The notes beneath the pieces are model-generated. The model made no database searches and was not told the DNA's origin. It saw nothing but the letters and a program-made list of their open reading frames with translations. The position numbers and the translations under genes were made by a program. A DNA stretch of 64,000 nt from Sitta carolinensis (Eukaryota; Chordata; Aves; Passeriformes; Sittidae). The stretch spans positions 6,639,859 through 6,703,858 of the forward strand of contig CM063287.1 in the NCBI GenBank assembly GCA_032173965.1, in the 5' to 3' direction. Positions 21,301-34,659 of the stretch are shown here, piece after piece. Each line of letters begins with the position of its first letter. Position 1 is the first letter of the stretch.

Positions 21301-24300
21301 TTTTTATTTTTATGGCAAGCCAAGTTCATTTAAAAAGTATATAATCAGCAAAATTGGTACCCAGCATCAATGACAGGCTTTGTTTAAGGGGACTGTACTT
21401 TCAAAGCTTACTGCTGCTTCATAGGTCTCTATATGCAGTCTCTGATTTTCTGTTCTGTGGGTTTATTATCAGGTCTACCAGAATTTGACCTTTGGATGTG
21501 ATACAATTTTATATCTTTAGCAAAAGCACAGCAAGGGAAACAAATCTAAGATGTGGTGTGGTTGGAGCTATGTCACTCTGTCCTCTGGGAAAAAAACTCA
21601 CTGTGGAGGATGGTCAGCAATGCAACAAAGCAGCTTTGCAACTAGATTCTGAGTTCCTTAATATCTGAATAATGAAGTTAGTAAATGAGTGGAGACAGAT
21701 GAGGTTTATTTATCAGTGTTTGGGTTAGTTGTGTGGTGATACTTATAAGCATTGGCTGATGCTCAAAGGCCTTTGCCAAGAATATATCCCTTGGCCCCCC
21801 CACATTAACTCGAAAAGCACTTCACTGCCACTCTTCTGCCATCAGGTGACATTTGCTCTCACCTGGGGCTTCTGTGCATGCACACACATGCAGAAGGCTT
21901 TGTTCCTTTATCTCCATTCCCAAATTATCCCAATGTGTGCCCACCAATCCCTGTATCTGCACCTAAGAATCCAGTATGCTTCCTTATTGATTGATCAACT
22001 GCTTCAGTTTTTAAATGTCCCACTCTTCTGGGATATGCCCCAGCTACTTCTGAACATGTGCCTTTGCCTGGTTTTAAAGCACATTCAGTGCAAACTGAGC
22101 ACTTGTGGCAATGACATGTTGGAGAAGCCTTGAAAGCAGTCAGCATAGGGTTTCCCTGCCAGTGACCTGTCAAGACAACAGCTACCATAAATAGAAGTAT
22201 TTCTACCTTATCTTTGCCTCTTTACATCTCACCAGCTCTGGGAGACAACCCAGTAAATCTGGAGCTCAGGGTTTTTTTTGTAAAACATTTAACTGGTGTT
22301 GTGCTTGTTGAGTTACCCCCTAGGATTACGAAAAAATCACCTTTTTGGTAGTTGGGCAGAGAGAAGAGCCTTTCAACTGCCACTGTCAGTGAGATTGCTC
22401 TATACCACTTCCTGCTGAGTGACCTGAGGCCTTCAATGATTCAGAATAAATCATTGGTGTTGTCCTGTACAGCAGCAAAATCCAAGGTAGTCAGCTGTGG
22501 TAAATCATGTCTGCTGACACAGGGGAAGAAGTCATAAATATCCTTTATGTCTTTCAGAGCAAGAATTAGTGCAATTATCCGGCACATTATGAAACATTTG
22601 GCAGCCAGAGTATAGAAAATCGAGACATGCTGTGTAGAAATTGCTATAGTTTTTCAGTGAAAATGTGAAGGTTGTGGAAAAAAAAACACTTCTAGATCTA
22701 ATCTACAGAAATGTGTGCTCCATACAATTGCTGGAATTAACCTTCTGGAGGTAATGGCAGCTCCACTCCATGTACAGCATAAATTCATGGCAGGTGTTAA
22801 AACTATTTTTCATGTATTCTGGCAATCTGCATTTTTGTGAAATTACTTCTTCCTTCTTTGACATTAAACAATTAAATGAAGTTGTTTATGAGACTTTTAA
22901 CTTTAAGTTTCTTACCTATTCAAGAATAAATTCTGTCTATGATTATCACCTACCTCAATCTTTTGGCACTTTTGTTTATGGAGACCTGTCATGCTTATAG
23001 TTTCACTGAAGTGACTGAGTAGGAATATTCAGTAGTTAGAACACAGAACCCTCACAGGCCTTGGGAACAGAGAAATCGAATATTAAACTTTGTACATTTT
23101 AAGCCTAAACTGCATATACTTTGTGATTTGTAGCTATGGTTATTGTAACACAAAAATTATAAGAACAGGTATTACATTGAAAATCTAGTTAGAGGATCAT
23201 GGAAAACTCCTGGTTTTGTCCTTCTAGTATCTGTAAATACCTAGGAGAATGCATTGCTATGCTTTTATCAGAGATTCGACTGATGTTACTTAAATTTCCA
23301 TGGATGCTTGGTTATGCTTCATCTTGGTAAAGGGATTTTTAGTTCTGGTCTCAGTAAGCAATTCTTTCATGAGTGCACAAGGACTCCAGCCAGCCAGCTG
23401 TTTGCTTCTACTCACTTTGACTCATTGTTTCTGTAAATTTGCAGCAAGCTTGTGGTGGCAGGGAATCTTGGCAGATCTCCTGGAGAAAGCCAAGGCAAGG
23501 GATTTGTGTGGATTTTTCAGCCTGCACTTTGTGGCAAAGCAACTTTAAAAGTTTTAGACTCACTCAAGAAAACCAGTAGCTAATTCCTGATTGTCAAGTC
23601 TTACTTGTTTCTTATTTGTAGCGAGTGTTCTCCTGTGATTTGTACTACAACTGATTATGAAGCTTTTATAGGGAAGTGCAGAATACATCTCAGTAGGTCT
23701 GCACGTCCTAGGATCACATGCCTGGATTTAGCATGTGGGAACCTGGTTCCCCTTTACTGTCACCCCAATAATGCAGTTTCTGGTAGCAACAGAAGCATCT
23801 GAAGAGACAGGAAGTGATTATTTTACAAAATTAATTGGAAGTCATTGTGGAAGGTTGCTGACGAGAAAACTAGAAGTGTAGTCTCTATATTTGGAATGCA
23901 CACCTGTTACAACCCATGAATATCTGCTGATGAGACATTGATATTTGGAGTCAGCTGTCTCATCCCAGTCTATAGTTTAGATCTGTTTTATGATGAAATG
24001 AGAACTGGGCACCCAAACTCAGGCTGCTAACAAGGGAAGGGAGGATTCAATGAGTGGTCTAGGAGCCATTTATCTTCCTGAATAGCTTGTGCAGTGCTCC
24101 TTCTGGTAAGGAGTTAACAGCTGGTAAAAGTGGATTCAGGAACAGATGTCAAAGCTAAAGAAAGAAGCTGAAAAAGAAGACAAAGGACTAAAAATATTGT
24201 TTGTCTGGCCTGTGAGCTGAGGGTGTTGATGTTTGTGATGAATAATCCTTTAGGACTATTGCATGCAGCAAAGGCTATTGCTCAGTCAACCAGGTTTTAC

Positions 24301-25611
24301 AATCAGCTTTGTTTATTGTGGAGAAACTGAGCCTGTCTCAAGAAAAATGGGAATCCAAGAAAGAGAAGTGTTAACCAATCCTAAAGAAGCAGCTGATGAC
24401 ACAGTGGTTCATCCTGTAAATCTCTCTGTGTTGTACCTGGCTATAACTCTGCTTAAACCTTCTGCTTTCAAAAGGAGCCCAAACTTGAGCCCATACAGAA
24501 ACAACAGTAAGTTTACAAAAGAGGAACACGAATGAAAGCAATTGGACTGGGCCCAATGTGTATATTTGTACTTTAAAATTGCAAATGAATAATGAATGTA
24601 CTCATTTGGCAAACAGAAGACTGGTGTATTCATGCTCCACATTAGTCTCCAGAGTTTATGCATTTCTTGTTTAAATATTAATATTGTGCTGGGTGTAACT
24701 GAATTGGTGCAGCATGGCTGGAGAAGCTCCATTAATAGCACAGCATTTATGTAAATGTTCTTCAAGATTCCAAATAGCTGGCAGGGGGGAATACACAAGT
24801 TCTTTGGGGTTGAGATTAAAATCATATATAAAGAATCCTTTTAATTAAATTATTCCAACTTGACAGGGATAGTAAAAATTCAACTATTATTCATAAAAAT
24901 CTCCCAAAATATGGGGAAAACAAGAAAGCAAGAAAAAAATTCAACCCAAACTCAGCATGGTTAATGGGAACATATGGAATTTCCACTTCTTAATAGGTCT
25001 GATACCTGTAGATTTATAAGAGAATACACTGAAGCAGTTACCTGTGTTTTTTTTCCCAGACAGTTCTGGTAATAAGACATTCTAGTGATCAAAGTTCACC
25101 TTCATAAATGAAGGTAGAACAAAATTGCTTTTTCCATCCCAATTCCAGTGAGCAAAGGCAGATTGGTAGGGCGCTATTTTTTTTCTGTCCTTTTCATCCT
25201 TGATTTTGAAAACCTCCTGTCTGAGTTACTGCAGGTTCTAACTACTCTGCTGTGCTGCCACCAAGATTCCTTGTGTTGTGAACCATCACAGTGAAGCTGG
25301 GGCTCTGTCACTGGGAAGGTCCTGGTGTTGTGAACCCACCAAGCTCCCGTGGTCACCATCCCAGCAATTGCTGCTTTGCTGAACTCTCTTGGGTACTGGG
25401 AGGGCTCCCTGCATCACTCGTGATCAGCCCCTGATCTGAGAGCTCCTAGGATTAATCCAGGTCCTCTTCCTTTAGGATTCCTGTCAGTCCCTTGGCTTGT
25501 GAAGAACAAAGGCTTTACAATGGCCTCCTGCTGTATCTGCTTCAACACCAGGATATGCTTTTTGTTGACCTGAACCCTCGTTTCTCACAGAGACAAGCAG
25601 ATGGCCTTCAG
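18127..25611 (+). CDS. FAM13C: RhoGAP-domain protein, probably FAM13C with its ancestral RhoGAP half (partial)
   Basis: Four exons (175, 210, 184, 136 bp) join in phase into 235 codons with no stop. They code for a full RhoGAP domain, which speeds GTP hydrolysis by Rho-family GTPases. Landmarks are FGVPLETLV near residue 28, the arginine finger in GIFRIGG (residue 67), DGDVDSVASLLKLFLKELP, and LENLAIVFGPALF. The last helix is LLLYLLQHQDMLF. The DGDVxSxASLLKLFLxELP wording resembles FAM13A. Position directly downstream of SLC16A9 and on the same strand matches the mammalian order SLC16A9-FAM13C. No ATG precedes the first exon in frame, so a 5' exon is missing. The last exon ends at a codon boundary with a good donor, so the protein continues. 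Mammalian FAM13C lacks this domain as far as I know, hence the name is an inference. An unrelated ARHGAP gene is the alternative. Confidence 0.72.
18502..18711 (+). CDS. FAM13C: RhoGAP gene exon 2 of 4 seen (arginine finger)
   Basis: The acceptor is TTCTTACACAG and the donor is GTACAG at 18712. The exon encodes LERVGIFRIGGSANKIKELR and later SVASLLKLFLKELPVALFP. The catalytic Arg codon is CGA at 18525-18527, and the conserved Lys of the LLK motif is present. The exon begins and ends with split codons that fit its neighbours. Confidence 0.92.
18712..20419 (+). other. FAM13C: RhoGAP gene intron 2-3
   Basis: This 1.7-kb AT-rich intron has T-rich tracts near 19535-19562. It ends in GTTTGGTTTTTTCCCTTAG. 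No other element is supported. Confidence 0.85.
20420..20603 (+). CDS. FAM13C: RhoGAP gene exon 3 of 4 seen
   Basis: The acceptor is TTTTTTCCCTTAG (AG at 20418-20419) and the donor is GTGAGT at 20604. The exon encodes ERKINTTECIENLRQLLSYL, then HQNLLQFLSAFLLKV and NFMTLENLAIVFGPALF. It ends with two bases of a Lys codon that the next exon completes. The N-L-A-x-V-F-G-P motif includes the conserved Asn that helps bind the GTPase. Confidence 0.93.
20604..25475 (+). other. FAM13C: RhoGAP gene intron 3-4
   Basis: This 4.9-kb intron ends in TCCTCTTCCTTTAG. Two exon-like stretches (22559-22617 and 24263-24535) were considered and rejected because the domain reads straight across from exon 3 to exon 4. 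Nothing else is recognised. Confidence 0.8.
25476..25611 (+). CDS. FAM13C: RhoGAP gene exon 4 of 4 seen (domain end)
   Basis: The acceptor is CCTCTTCCTTTAG (AG at 25474-25475) and the donor is GTAAGA at 25612. The first base completes the Lys codon, then the frame reads IPVSPLACEEQRLYNGLLLY and LLQHQDMLFVDLNPRFSQ, ending GLQ on a codon boundary. The last helix of a RhoGAP domain and the typical Leu-Phe ending are clear. The end in phase 0 allows several possible downstream exons. Confidence 0.88.
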
Positions 25612-28205
25612 GTAAGAAAGTTACAAGAAGATATCAAAAGTGTTTCATTAGGTTGAAACCCAGAACTGGCAATACATTTGCTTATACATAGTGTAATTAA
25701 TGACTGTAGCTTGTAGCCAGCAATGTAAATATTCCTGACATACCGAAGCTGGAGAGGAAACATGAGTGTTAAATTGTAATTTGGAAAAAAATAAAATTGC
25801 AAAAGCAAAAGGTCCAGAAGAATATCCCAAGCTGTTCCACTTTAAATATATTAATGGCAAGCTTTGTTAGATCAAAGCCACTAGATTTTTCCTCAAGTGA
25901 AACACTTTTTATTTTGTGCATGTGTTTGTCTATACACTGGTGATGCAGGAAAGCAAAATCAGAAGGTTTGAAATGCCTTCTTTTTTAGAACTCACTATGT
26001 ACATTCCAACCTCTTCTTGGGCATTTTCTTTTCTTAAATATTGTTAGCACTTTGACTCCTTTTTTACCTCTTTGTTGAAAACCTTGTGGTGGAAGAAACA
26101 TGATGGACAAATCCTGGTTTAGAAAGAGGATCAATATAAATTTTGTTTTCACTTTGTGATGTGGTGTATCATTGCTGCTTAACTTGAAATTGATTTTTTT
26201 GAAAAGACGCAGCAAATGTAGCAAACCCTGGAGTTTAATATTTCACTGTGCAGTTTTGTGATCCTTGTGGCTCACAGTGAGGGTGCCAGCAGTGTGCCAG
26301 GTCAAGTATGGACTGTGGAAGAAATTAGCACTGCATTGTAATACAGATGATGATATTTGTGTTTATGACTCCTTTATTTTCTGACTTCTTTCTCTGAGTA
26401 TCTCTGTTAAGGAAGACTAGCAGACTTCTAATACAAAATCAGTCTTTAGAATATATTACATATCCCAAAGAGACTAAAGTGACTGTAATTCTCCTTGGAG
26501 GCTTTCTTTGGAAACAAACTTGTACAGATACAGGTATAAAGAACAGACTATACTGATAAAAGGATGTTTCTAAAATATTGTTTCAATGCCACAAGACACG
26601 GCCCCGAATGTAACTCTAGGGTTGTTTCACACTAGGTGTTGGAGCCCATGCTCCCAGCTCCCCTTTCTTTCTGAAATCCCATGTCATTACCACCTCAGGG
26701 AGTTTCTGAAACCACTACTGAAATGAACACAGAAAATCAAAATATTAGCTGTCCCAAGATATCTGCTTCTGTTTGCAAAGCTAAAGGAAGCACCAGCAGC
26801 TGAAAGAAATTGGAAAGGTATTAGAGAAGCCAGGAAGCCTGGCTTTTACTTGCAGTGCTTTTGTTTTAGAACCAGCTTCACTCCCTGTAATTCTGCAAAA
26901 TGTCACAGTCTGGAATTGTGGTGATGTGGGAAAGAGTTCTGCTGAAAAGCTCCTTTCAAGCTCTTTAATAAAACCCCAGACAAGGCATAGCCATGGGGCA
27001 CTCTTCTGCTCTGAGGTAAGCTTATGAAAGAAATCCCGTCTGTGGTTGAGAAGAGAATTCAGTATTCTGTGGCTGATCTTGTTTTTGTAATTTTTGGCAG
27101 GAAGCCCAGCACACTGGATAGGTACCCTTCATCTTTCATAATATAACAATTGCTCAAGGACCACTAAACTAGAAACATCAAAGATAGGTTTACAAACTAA
27201 ACTTATTAAAAGTCCATGTTTTTCTTCCAGTAAAACAAGCAAAAAGTGAAATGGCAAACCTGGCTCAGATTCCTTGTTGCGTCCTGGAAATGAAACTTGT
27301 TTTTATTGGCTTTTACATAGATACTAGCATTTGGCCTACTTAACTCCTCTGATTTTGTTGTTGGGTTGTCTTTTTTTTTTCTTTCCACTTCAACAATTTA
27401 AGTTAGCCTGAGCTTTGTCAAACTAAAGCCATGCCAATCTGGCAGGCCTGCCATACAACTGACAAGACTTAACCTTCAGTTGTGTTGTTTGTGGGCTGAA
27501 ATACACATATTGATCATTCTGAACAGAGTTCTCAGCATCTCAAAGTGCCAGGAGCCATCCCACTTAATGCTGTGTGTGCAGGCTGATTCAGATCATCAGA
27601 CTGGGAGAAGAATTCACAATTTTTTGGTAGTTCAGAACTATTGCCCAGGTCTGGACAGTAGACTCTTCACAGCCACCAATTACATATAAAGATAGTGGTT
27701 TAAAGTTATATCCCAGCCATGATGTATTTTTACTTGTCCTTTTTTCCTGTATGTTGTATATACATTTTTTTCCCTGCTTAAAATAGAGTCAGAATGCTGC
27801 AAAATCCTACCAGGCTGTTTTTTTTTTTTTTTGTCTGTGTGTGGATTTTTCTTAATGCATTTTATTTGACTTTTGACTTTATCCTCCCTCCAGTCCACTG
27901 CTCCTAAGTATTCACTAACATTTAAAGCTGTCCTGTAACCTTCTGTCCTAGCCCAAAAGCTGCACTGGTACTAAACTGATTTTTGTGTTTGGATTAAATA
28001 ATTCCTTTAAAAAAGGGTAGGCATTTTGGTGTTTGTTTTGACCTGGGGCCTCCCTAGATGACTGTAACCCAAGGAATATCAATAGCTGTGTTGGAGGTGT
28101 GCAAGATTATCTTAACTTCTGTATTGTAATATAATTACAAACCAAACCTCTCTTATTGCAATTTGTCATTTCTGAATCTTACATTCCAGACAAGTTGAAT
28201 ATGGA

Positions 28206-28223
28206 TTTTTTTTTTTTTTTTTT
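28206..28223. repeat. Poly(T), 18 bases
   Basis: This is an uninterrupted T run in the long intron. The reading frame spanning it (28156-28518) has no recognisable content. Confidence 0.9.
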
Positions 28224-29398
28224 GCATCTATTCCAAGAATGTGTTTCTGTATCTCCTCCTTGTACAGAAGCCATAGATAAATTCTTCCTGATTTATGCAC
28301 ACTACCTTTGTCTTGCAAGCAAACAGGAACATGACTTTATGGGTGCCTACAAGCCACTGCTTGTCTCTCCATTAAAGCATGGGTTTGGTTGGGAGAAATG
28401 CCTACACCCTGAGGAAAGGAGACTCATTTCTTATTCTCTTCTCTTGCTTTGTCCTTTTATGCATACTTCACTATGTATCAGCAAGGTTTCTCTCTACAAT
28501 CTTAGAACTCTATTATGAAGGGTTTGCAGAGATCCAGGGGGATGGGGAAGTGGAGCTGGACTGTATCCTGGACCTGCAGGTTGACCACAGACAACTCAAA
28601 ATGAAATTCTGAGACCGTAGTGTGGTTTGGAGCTGGACAGAAGAGTGCAACTAAATATTTAATGGTACTTTATCTGCCCGAATTATGGCTTTATTGGGAA
28701 GGCTTCAGTGGTCTGGAGAGTTTTGTTAATCTTGTGGGTTTAGCTTTTTTCAAAGAGGAAATGGATGTTTTTTGAAATTTGCTGAAATAGAGACTCATTA
28801 AACATTACATTTTAATTTTCTATTTGAGTACTGACCAAACCAGAAGAATGAATGAAAAATGTCATTTATAGGGATCAAAGTAGGCAGGCCCTATACCCCC
28901 ACAAACATTGTGGCCAATAAACTGTGAAGACATATTTCTTCTCTTCAGGAAAAGCACAGCAGAGTATGCTATTGACTGTAGGCATAAGGATTTGATGAAA
29001 ACTGCTGTAGGCTAGGGAGGTTTGACTTAAAACAGCTCAAATGGATGTGGTTGAAATAGTCATTACCTCTTCCAGGTGTTCAGTGCCAGAGCCTTGCTGC
29101 CTGTGGGTGGAAGGAGTAGAGCTTTCCTGTGCTGTGCCTGGGATCTGCAGCAGCCTGGCCTTTGTACTGGAGATCTGTAACTTGGAAAGGACAAATGTGC
29201 CTGCTCTCCCTTTGTGGGGAACTGCAGGGTGTGGAGGAAATGTCACTGATTTAATGTTTGCTCCAGCATTGCTGGGGGTTCCTCTTAACTTGCTGGACCA
29301 CTCCTCTGGGACACTGCTGCCACACTTCAGCCCCCCAGGCAGGCTGTGCTGCTGTGTAATTTTCTCTCTTTCCCTTCCTCAGTACATAGAACTATGGA

Positions 29399-29471
29399 GT
29401 TTTTGTTTGGTTTTGTTTGTTTGTTTGTGTTTTTTGTTTTGGGGGTTTTTGTTAGTTTGTTTTTGTTTGTT
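29399..29471. repeat. (GTTT)n-type simple repeat
   Basis: Imperfect GTTT and GTTTT units are interrupted by a G5 run. Confidence 0.85.
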
Positions 29472-32400
29472 ATGCATAAGGCTGCAGTAGGAGGGAAGCT
29501 TGGCTAGAGAGGGTGCACTGTGACAAATGAGGACAGCGCCGGCTGTGCTTTGCTGTAACAAGCTGCTCTCGCACAGAGGAGGGGAGCTGCTCAAGCTGAA
29601 ATGCTGAGCCTCTGCTGCAGTCAGTGGTACAAGAACAGAGCTTGGGCTTACACGAGCTGCTTACACTAATCACTGGTTGTTGTTCCATAAGGATATGAAG
29701 TGCATGAGAAGGGAAGTCTTTCTAAAGCCAGTAACTGATTCAGGCCTTTCACAGCTTGGAAAATGGTTTTGAAGGCAGTATGGGCACAGAAACCAATGCA
29801 GGGGAGTCTCACCTTTTTTATTTATTCTGTGAATGTCCATTTTCATTTTGGCTGAGAATGGAGCACATAGAAAGCTCCAACCACAGTCAGACTTACAGAA
29901 CCTGTATAGATTGCAGATTAAAGATGTTTGTCTGCAGTTTGTGAAGGGGAGCAATACCTGATGTGCTCACGGCAGCAGCAGCCAATTGCTTTGCTCACAA
30001 ACATCAGCTACACTACAAGGAAGAGGATTATAATTAATGTTATGTTGTACCCACTAGAATTACACTAAAATATATCTGTTTTCAGAGGATCTGTGTGGTC
30101 TTCTGATGCTTAAAACATTTACCACAACACCTGACCCAGCTCTAAGATTTTCAGGCATCTCAAGTTAGCAGTAGAAGGAGCCAGCAGCGTTTTCTTCCAC
30201 GTGGTGTCAGCATTGTTCTCTCTTACTCCAGAGCTCTTCTTTTCTTTGAACACCACCCTTTAATATGTTCTGAGAACCTATCTTAAAATTAGGTATTACA
30301 TTTCTATTTTTGCAGTGTATTAGAGCATCAGCCTGTTCCTTCCTCAGATAATTAATTGATATCAGAGAGGCATGAAGAAAGGGTGTGAATTCACCTCCAA
30401 TCCACTATGAAATTCAAGCCTTTTTTATTTTATGCTTGTGTCACCTTCCTTACCTGAGCAGGACTGCCAATAAAATCTCTTACCACTTCTGTGTTCCTTT
30501 CCTTTGGTGAACATGGGCAATTTGATTTGTTTGCTGATGTTAAAGACTTCTAGAAAAAAAACATCAGAAGTGAAGTCCGATAGGAAAACCAGCCCTTGGG
30601 AAATAAAATGTATTTGTACTGAAAGTCTTATGATATATAAGCATCAAATATTTCAGCGTTTTGACTTATCTTTGGCTGCAGCAGTAGGGGAGGTGAAAGA
30701 CATTATTTTAAACCCTTACTGGCTTTTCATTTCCTGAAAGGTTAGGTTCAGAAGTGAGAAATGTTTTCAGAAAAACAGACAAGAAATAGAGAGTAAAATA
30801 AAAACCTGAAAAATATTCGCTGTCAAAGTAAAATATAGGGAAAATAAGAAAATCCAACTTTTTTAAAAAACAGTAGTTAATTGTAGATCATTTAACTGCA
30901 GTTAGTTACGGAGCTGTGCAACAGTGAGTTTAATAGGCGTATTCTGAATGCACAGTTTCCTCTCACGCTGCCTCTCCCACACCCGCCAGTTCCTAGACTG
31001 CTTTGTTCCTCTTTGATTAGTTTATTTCGACTACTCTGGCAAGCACGAAAACATCCTTAAGCACTTGAACAACACCAATTGAGAGAAGAATAGGGCTAGC
31101 ATTTATCGCCTTGCATACAGAAAGCTCGGCTGAATCTTGAAAGGACATTAGTGTGTTAGAACCTAATGCAGTTTCCCTTTGTCCCAGTTTATTTGGTTTT
31201 CTCCTGTAGAGTGGAGTCTGCAGTGTTTTATTTATTTGCTTCAAGTAAAAATGGAAATGCATGTTCATGAGTCAGCATTTTTGCAAGATCGTTTCCAGAA
31301 CTTTCAAATGCTGAGTACCTTTTTATTCTGTTATGAGAAGGAAAGGGATGAAATATGTCTGTTGTAAAAATGAAAGTGCAATTGAGCCAAAAGAATATGG
31401 GAAACAAAAGGAAATGTATGGTGAAGTTGTGTGTTACACCTGTTCCCTGGGGTCTGTGGTTAGAAAATTTACATCCAAATTGCTTTGATTTACTGACACA
31501 TTTTCTTTAAAAGAATGGAAAGAAACTGGGAGGGATAAGTGAAAAAAGTAAGCCATTTTTAGTCTAAGGAAATATTACTGCAGTTGGCTTCGCATGCATG
31601 GGTTGGCTTCTATGGTTGGTAATTTAGATGGATGCTTGAAGCTGAGGTTCTGCCAGCAACTTTAATCCTGACCTTTAAATTTTCACTGACCATCTGATTT
31701 AATTAGATGTTGCCCTATTCCCAGGGGACTGCAGATATGCTCACAAGGCTGGTGAAGGAATCACAGTGTGGGCCTAGGGCTGTTCTGCCAAGTGCTGGGG
31801 TAGTCAGCTCTGTCTGGAGATGGTTTTGCAAAGCATGCTGCTCAGGACTGAGTTTTTCTGGAAGCTGCTAGGACCAGGAAATTCTTGAGGCATTGCTGGT
31901 TTGATCCAGTGTTGCTTCCAGTATGCAACTGGAACTTTGCCTGGGAGCTGCTGGTGTCACTGGCTGCATGTGAGAGCAACCACAGGATCTCAGCTTTTGG
32001 GTAGTTCTCACACATGGGCAGAGCAGGGAGCCAGACCTTCTGCAGCTCCAAACTGACTTCTGCTGCCTCTTGCCCGTGGGGGGGCCAAGAGAGGCTGAGG
32101 TTTGCCAAGATGGGTCGTGCTGAGACCTCTGCCTGGCACGGGCAGGAGAGGGGCTGGGGCTGGCTCAGGGAAGGCTGACCCTGTGCAAACCCCAGCAGGC
32201 AGGGCAGTGGGAAAGCTGCCAAGTGGAGGTTGAGGACAGGAGATGTCATAGCTTGTCCTTTACAGGCCCTGTGATCTGTAGGTTTAGGATTTTTGTGTGT
32301 TCTTTTACCCTTCAGCAACGAGATTAAGATGAATGGGACTACACTGAAGGGAAAAAAAAACCCCAGCACTTTAAAGAAAAGAAACCAAAAAGAAACATAT

Positions 32401-33280
32401 TGGTCTATTAGTGATTTATACAGTATCTTTAGTATATTTATAGAGTTGTAGTGGAGGTCAAGTGAAGAATTTGCAGTTTAGAACTCTTTACTTTACTCTT
32501 TTGGTATTTTTTAGTTCCCTGATTTCTATTTTATTTCCAGGCTCTGTGGGAATTCCATGGATAGCTTTGGCCTTCATAACCTTTTCCTTGGTCAATACAA
32601 AAGGACCATGCAGCAGTAGTAGAAACTGAGTTGGATTTGGATAAAAGGGAGCATGCTGTAACTCAAAACCATACAGTAGCTATAAAAATATGTTTGTCTT
32701 TTGCATATTTTCTCTAGGAAAGAATAGGAAGCAACCTACCACATAATGGCAAGAAATTATAGATGAACAAAATATTTCCTTGTTTAAATATCTGATATGC
32801 TGCTTTTCTTTTCCTCCAACTCTTTCTTTGATGTCATTAATCTTTAGTCTAATTCCTAGCTATTTTGCTGATCATTTATATTCCATTATGCCTTCCAAAA
32901 TGCTGGTTGGGGTAGAGGGTGGGAGAAGACAAACTGTGTTTAAAATCAGTATTAAATGGGCTGCAGAATAGTAAAGAGCTGTATCTGTTTAATCAATCTT
33001 TGCAACCACCAAGCATGGTTTATGTTAGAAGCCTAAAGAACTTGTGAAAACTGCTGTTTACAGACGAGAAAATTGCTGTATTCTAGAAAACCAGTGAGCT
33101 GAACTTTCCCTCCTCTGTAATGTGTGTATTTTACCAAAATCTCCTTCTGGATCTATCCATGGAATGAGCTAAATGTTAGCAGCAAACACTGTTGGCATCT
33201 TTCCCAGTGTTTCTTACTCCCTGTATTCACATAGTAACGCTTTCTGACCAGAGAGCACACAAGCAGATGAAATCTAAAGT

Positions 33281-33372
33281 CAGATCCATGAAAATGTAAT
33301 TCCTTATAAAGTTTCTTTGTTTCCAATGTCTACAGCAAATCCAGATCCATGTAATTGTCATTCTTTATAAAG
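33281..33372. repeat. Diverged local duplication, period about 61 bp
   Basis: CAGATCCATGaaaatgtaat followed by TCCTTATAAAG recurs about 61 bp later as CAGATCCATGtaattgtcat followed by TCTTTATAAAG. It is too short to assign to a family. Confidence 0.5.
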
Positions 33373-34659
33373 TGAGTTTTCTTCATTATAGCAGAACAGG
33401 GAGGTCATTAATTCATTTGTATTCTTAAAATTCACAGATATGCTGTTTCTGAGAAGTGTGCTTAGGGATCTGCTAAACCATGATTTAGGAAAAAGCACAA
33501 ACCAATCAAAAAAACAAAACCCCAGCAAAACAAACAACCAACCCCCCCACCCAAATAGCTTTGCAAAGCTTTGCTATGAATTCTGTTTTTAAACCCTTTG
33601 CTGAGAACTTTTACTTGAGACACACATTTCAGTTATTTTTATGTTTTTCTCCAGTGAAACCTACTTTACTTCTTTAAAACAAGAAGTTCATATTGAGTGA
33701 AAATGAAAGAAAAAAAAAAAAAATCTTTATGTGCAGCAAAGGAGGGCAGCATTTTTTATATTCTTATTAAGCTGTCTTTCCCGAGGAGCTTGGCACTGCC
33801 ACAGCCACTCCATAAAGAGAAAAGAAACTCTTCAAAGTGAGATATGGTAACTTCAATTACAGGACAGATCAGCTCCTAAGAATACTGAGGGGAATGATGG
33901 ATCTCTTAAACTTCTTCCCACTTAATGGATTCTACAGTATGTAATCTTTCCTTCTTTGAAATTTTTGTATAGCTTTAGATTTCTATTTTCTTAGTCAAAA
34001 TGAACTTCAGGGTTGAAGGGTTGCTGCTGTCCCTGCATACTCTTCAATTGCAGCTTTTTAGTTAGTTGAAAGGAGGAAGAAAATGGAAAGTAATGGAAAA
34101 CAGAAGGAAAAATTAATTCTTTGGCAACACCCTACACTTCAATGAAGAAGTGGAGAGTGCTGTCCTCATCTCACCTTGTTGTTGCTTTTCTACTCTGAAC
34201 AAAATATTAATTCTGGAAACAAGGTCTTTAGGTATTCCCTTTTCCTTATCCCCCTTTGCCTCCTCTACAAATCCTTTTTCTTGAAAGTCAGGGTATTATA
34301 GACCTCTTTGTAAACACTGATATGATGAAGTAGAACAAATGCTTGGCATTGCAGGCATACTTTATTTTTATTTAGAGAGATTTTTATTTTCTGTTCCTTG
34401 TTAAATTAAAACCAATTGGAGGAAATTTTCACTACTCCAACTCACTTCACACTTTATAAACTATTGCTTCTTGGTCTAAAACAGCACTGAAGCAAGGAGA
34501 AGTCACCTATCTCTAAATTAGGTTTTGTACTGATGGAGGTGATGTATATTGTTCCTCGTAGAGAATGATGTCAAAATTCCTTCCCTACTTCAATGCATCT
34601 CAGGCTGGTTCTGCAGGTCTTGCTGCAAAGCATGGTTTTTGTTTTGGGTTTTATTCCCC

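Noticed and set aside
22559..22617. Exon-like stretch after a good TTTCAG acceptor, in phase with RhoGAP exon 3, reading KARISAIIRHIMKHLAARV then stop
   Set aside because: The RhoGAP domain reads without a gap from exon 3 (ending at 20603) to exon 4 (25476), so no exon is needed. The stretch has no RhoGAP-like ending and no donor. At best it is a rare alternative terminal exon.
24263..24535. 90-codon ORF with a strong GTAAGT near its end
   Set aside because: It has no family resemblance, no clear acceptor in phase, and lies inside an intron that the RhoGAP code spans without it.
28156..28518. 120-codon frame through a poly(T) tract
   Set aside because: The frame is helped by the T18 run (Phe repeats). 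No domain, start context or splice logic supports it.
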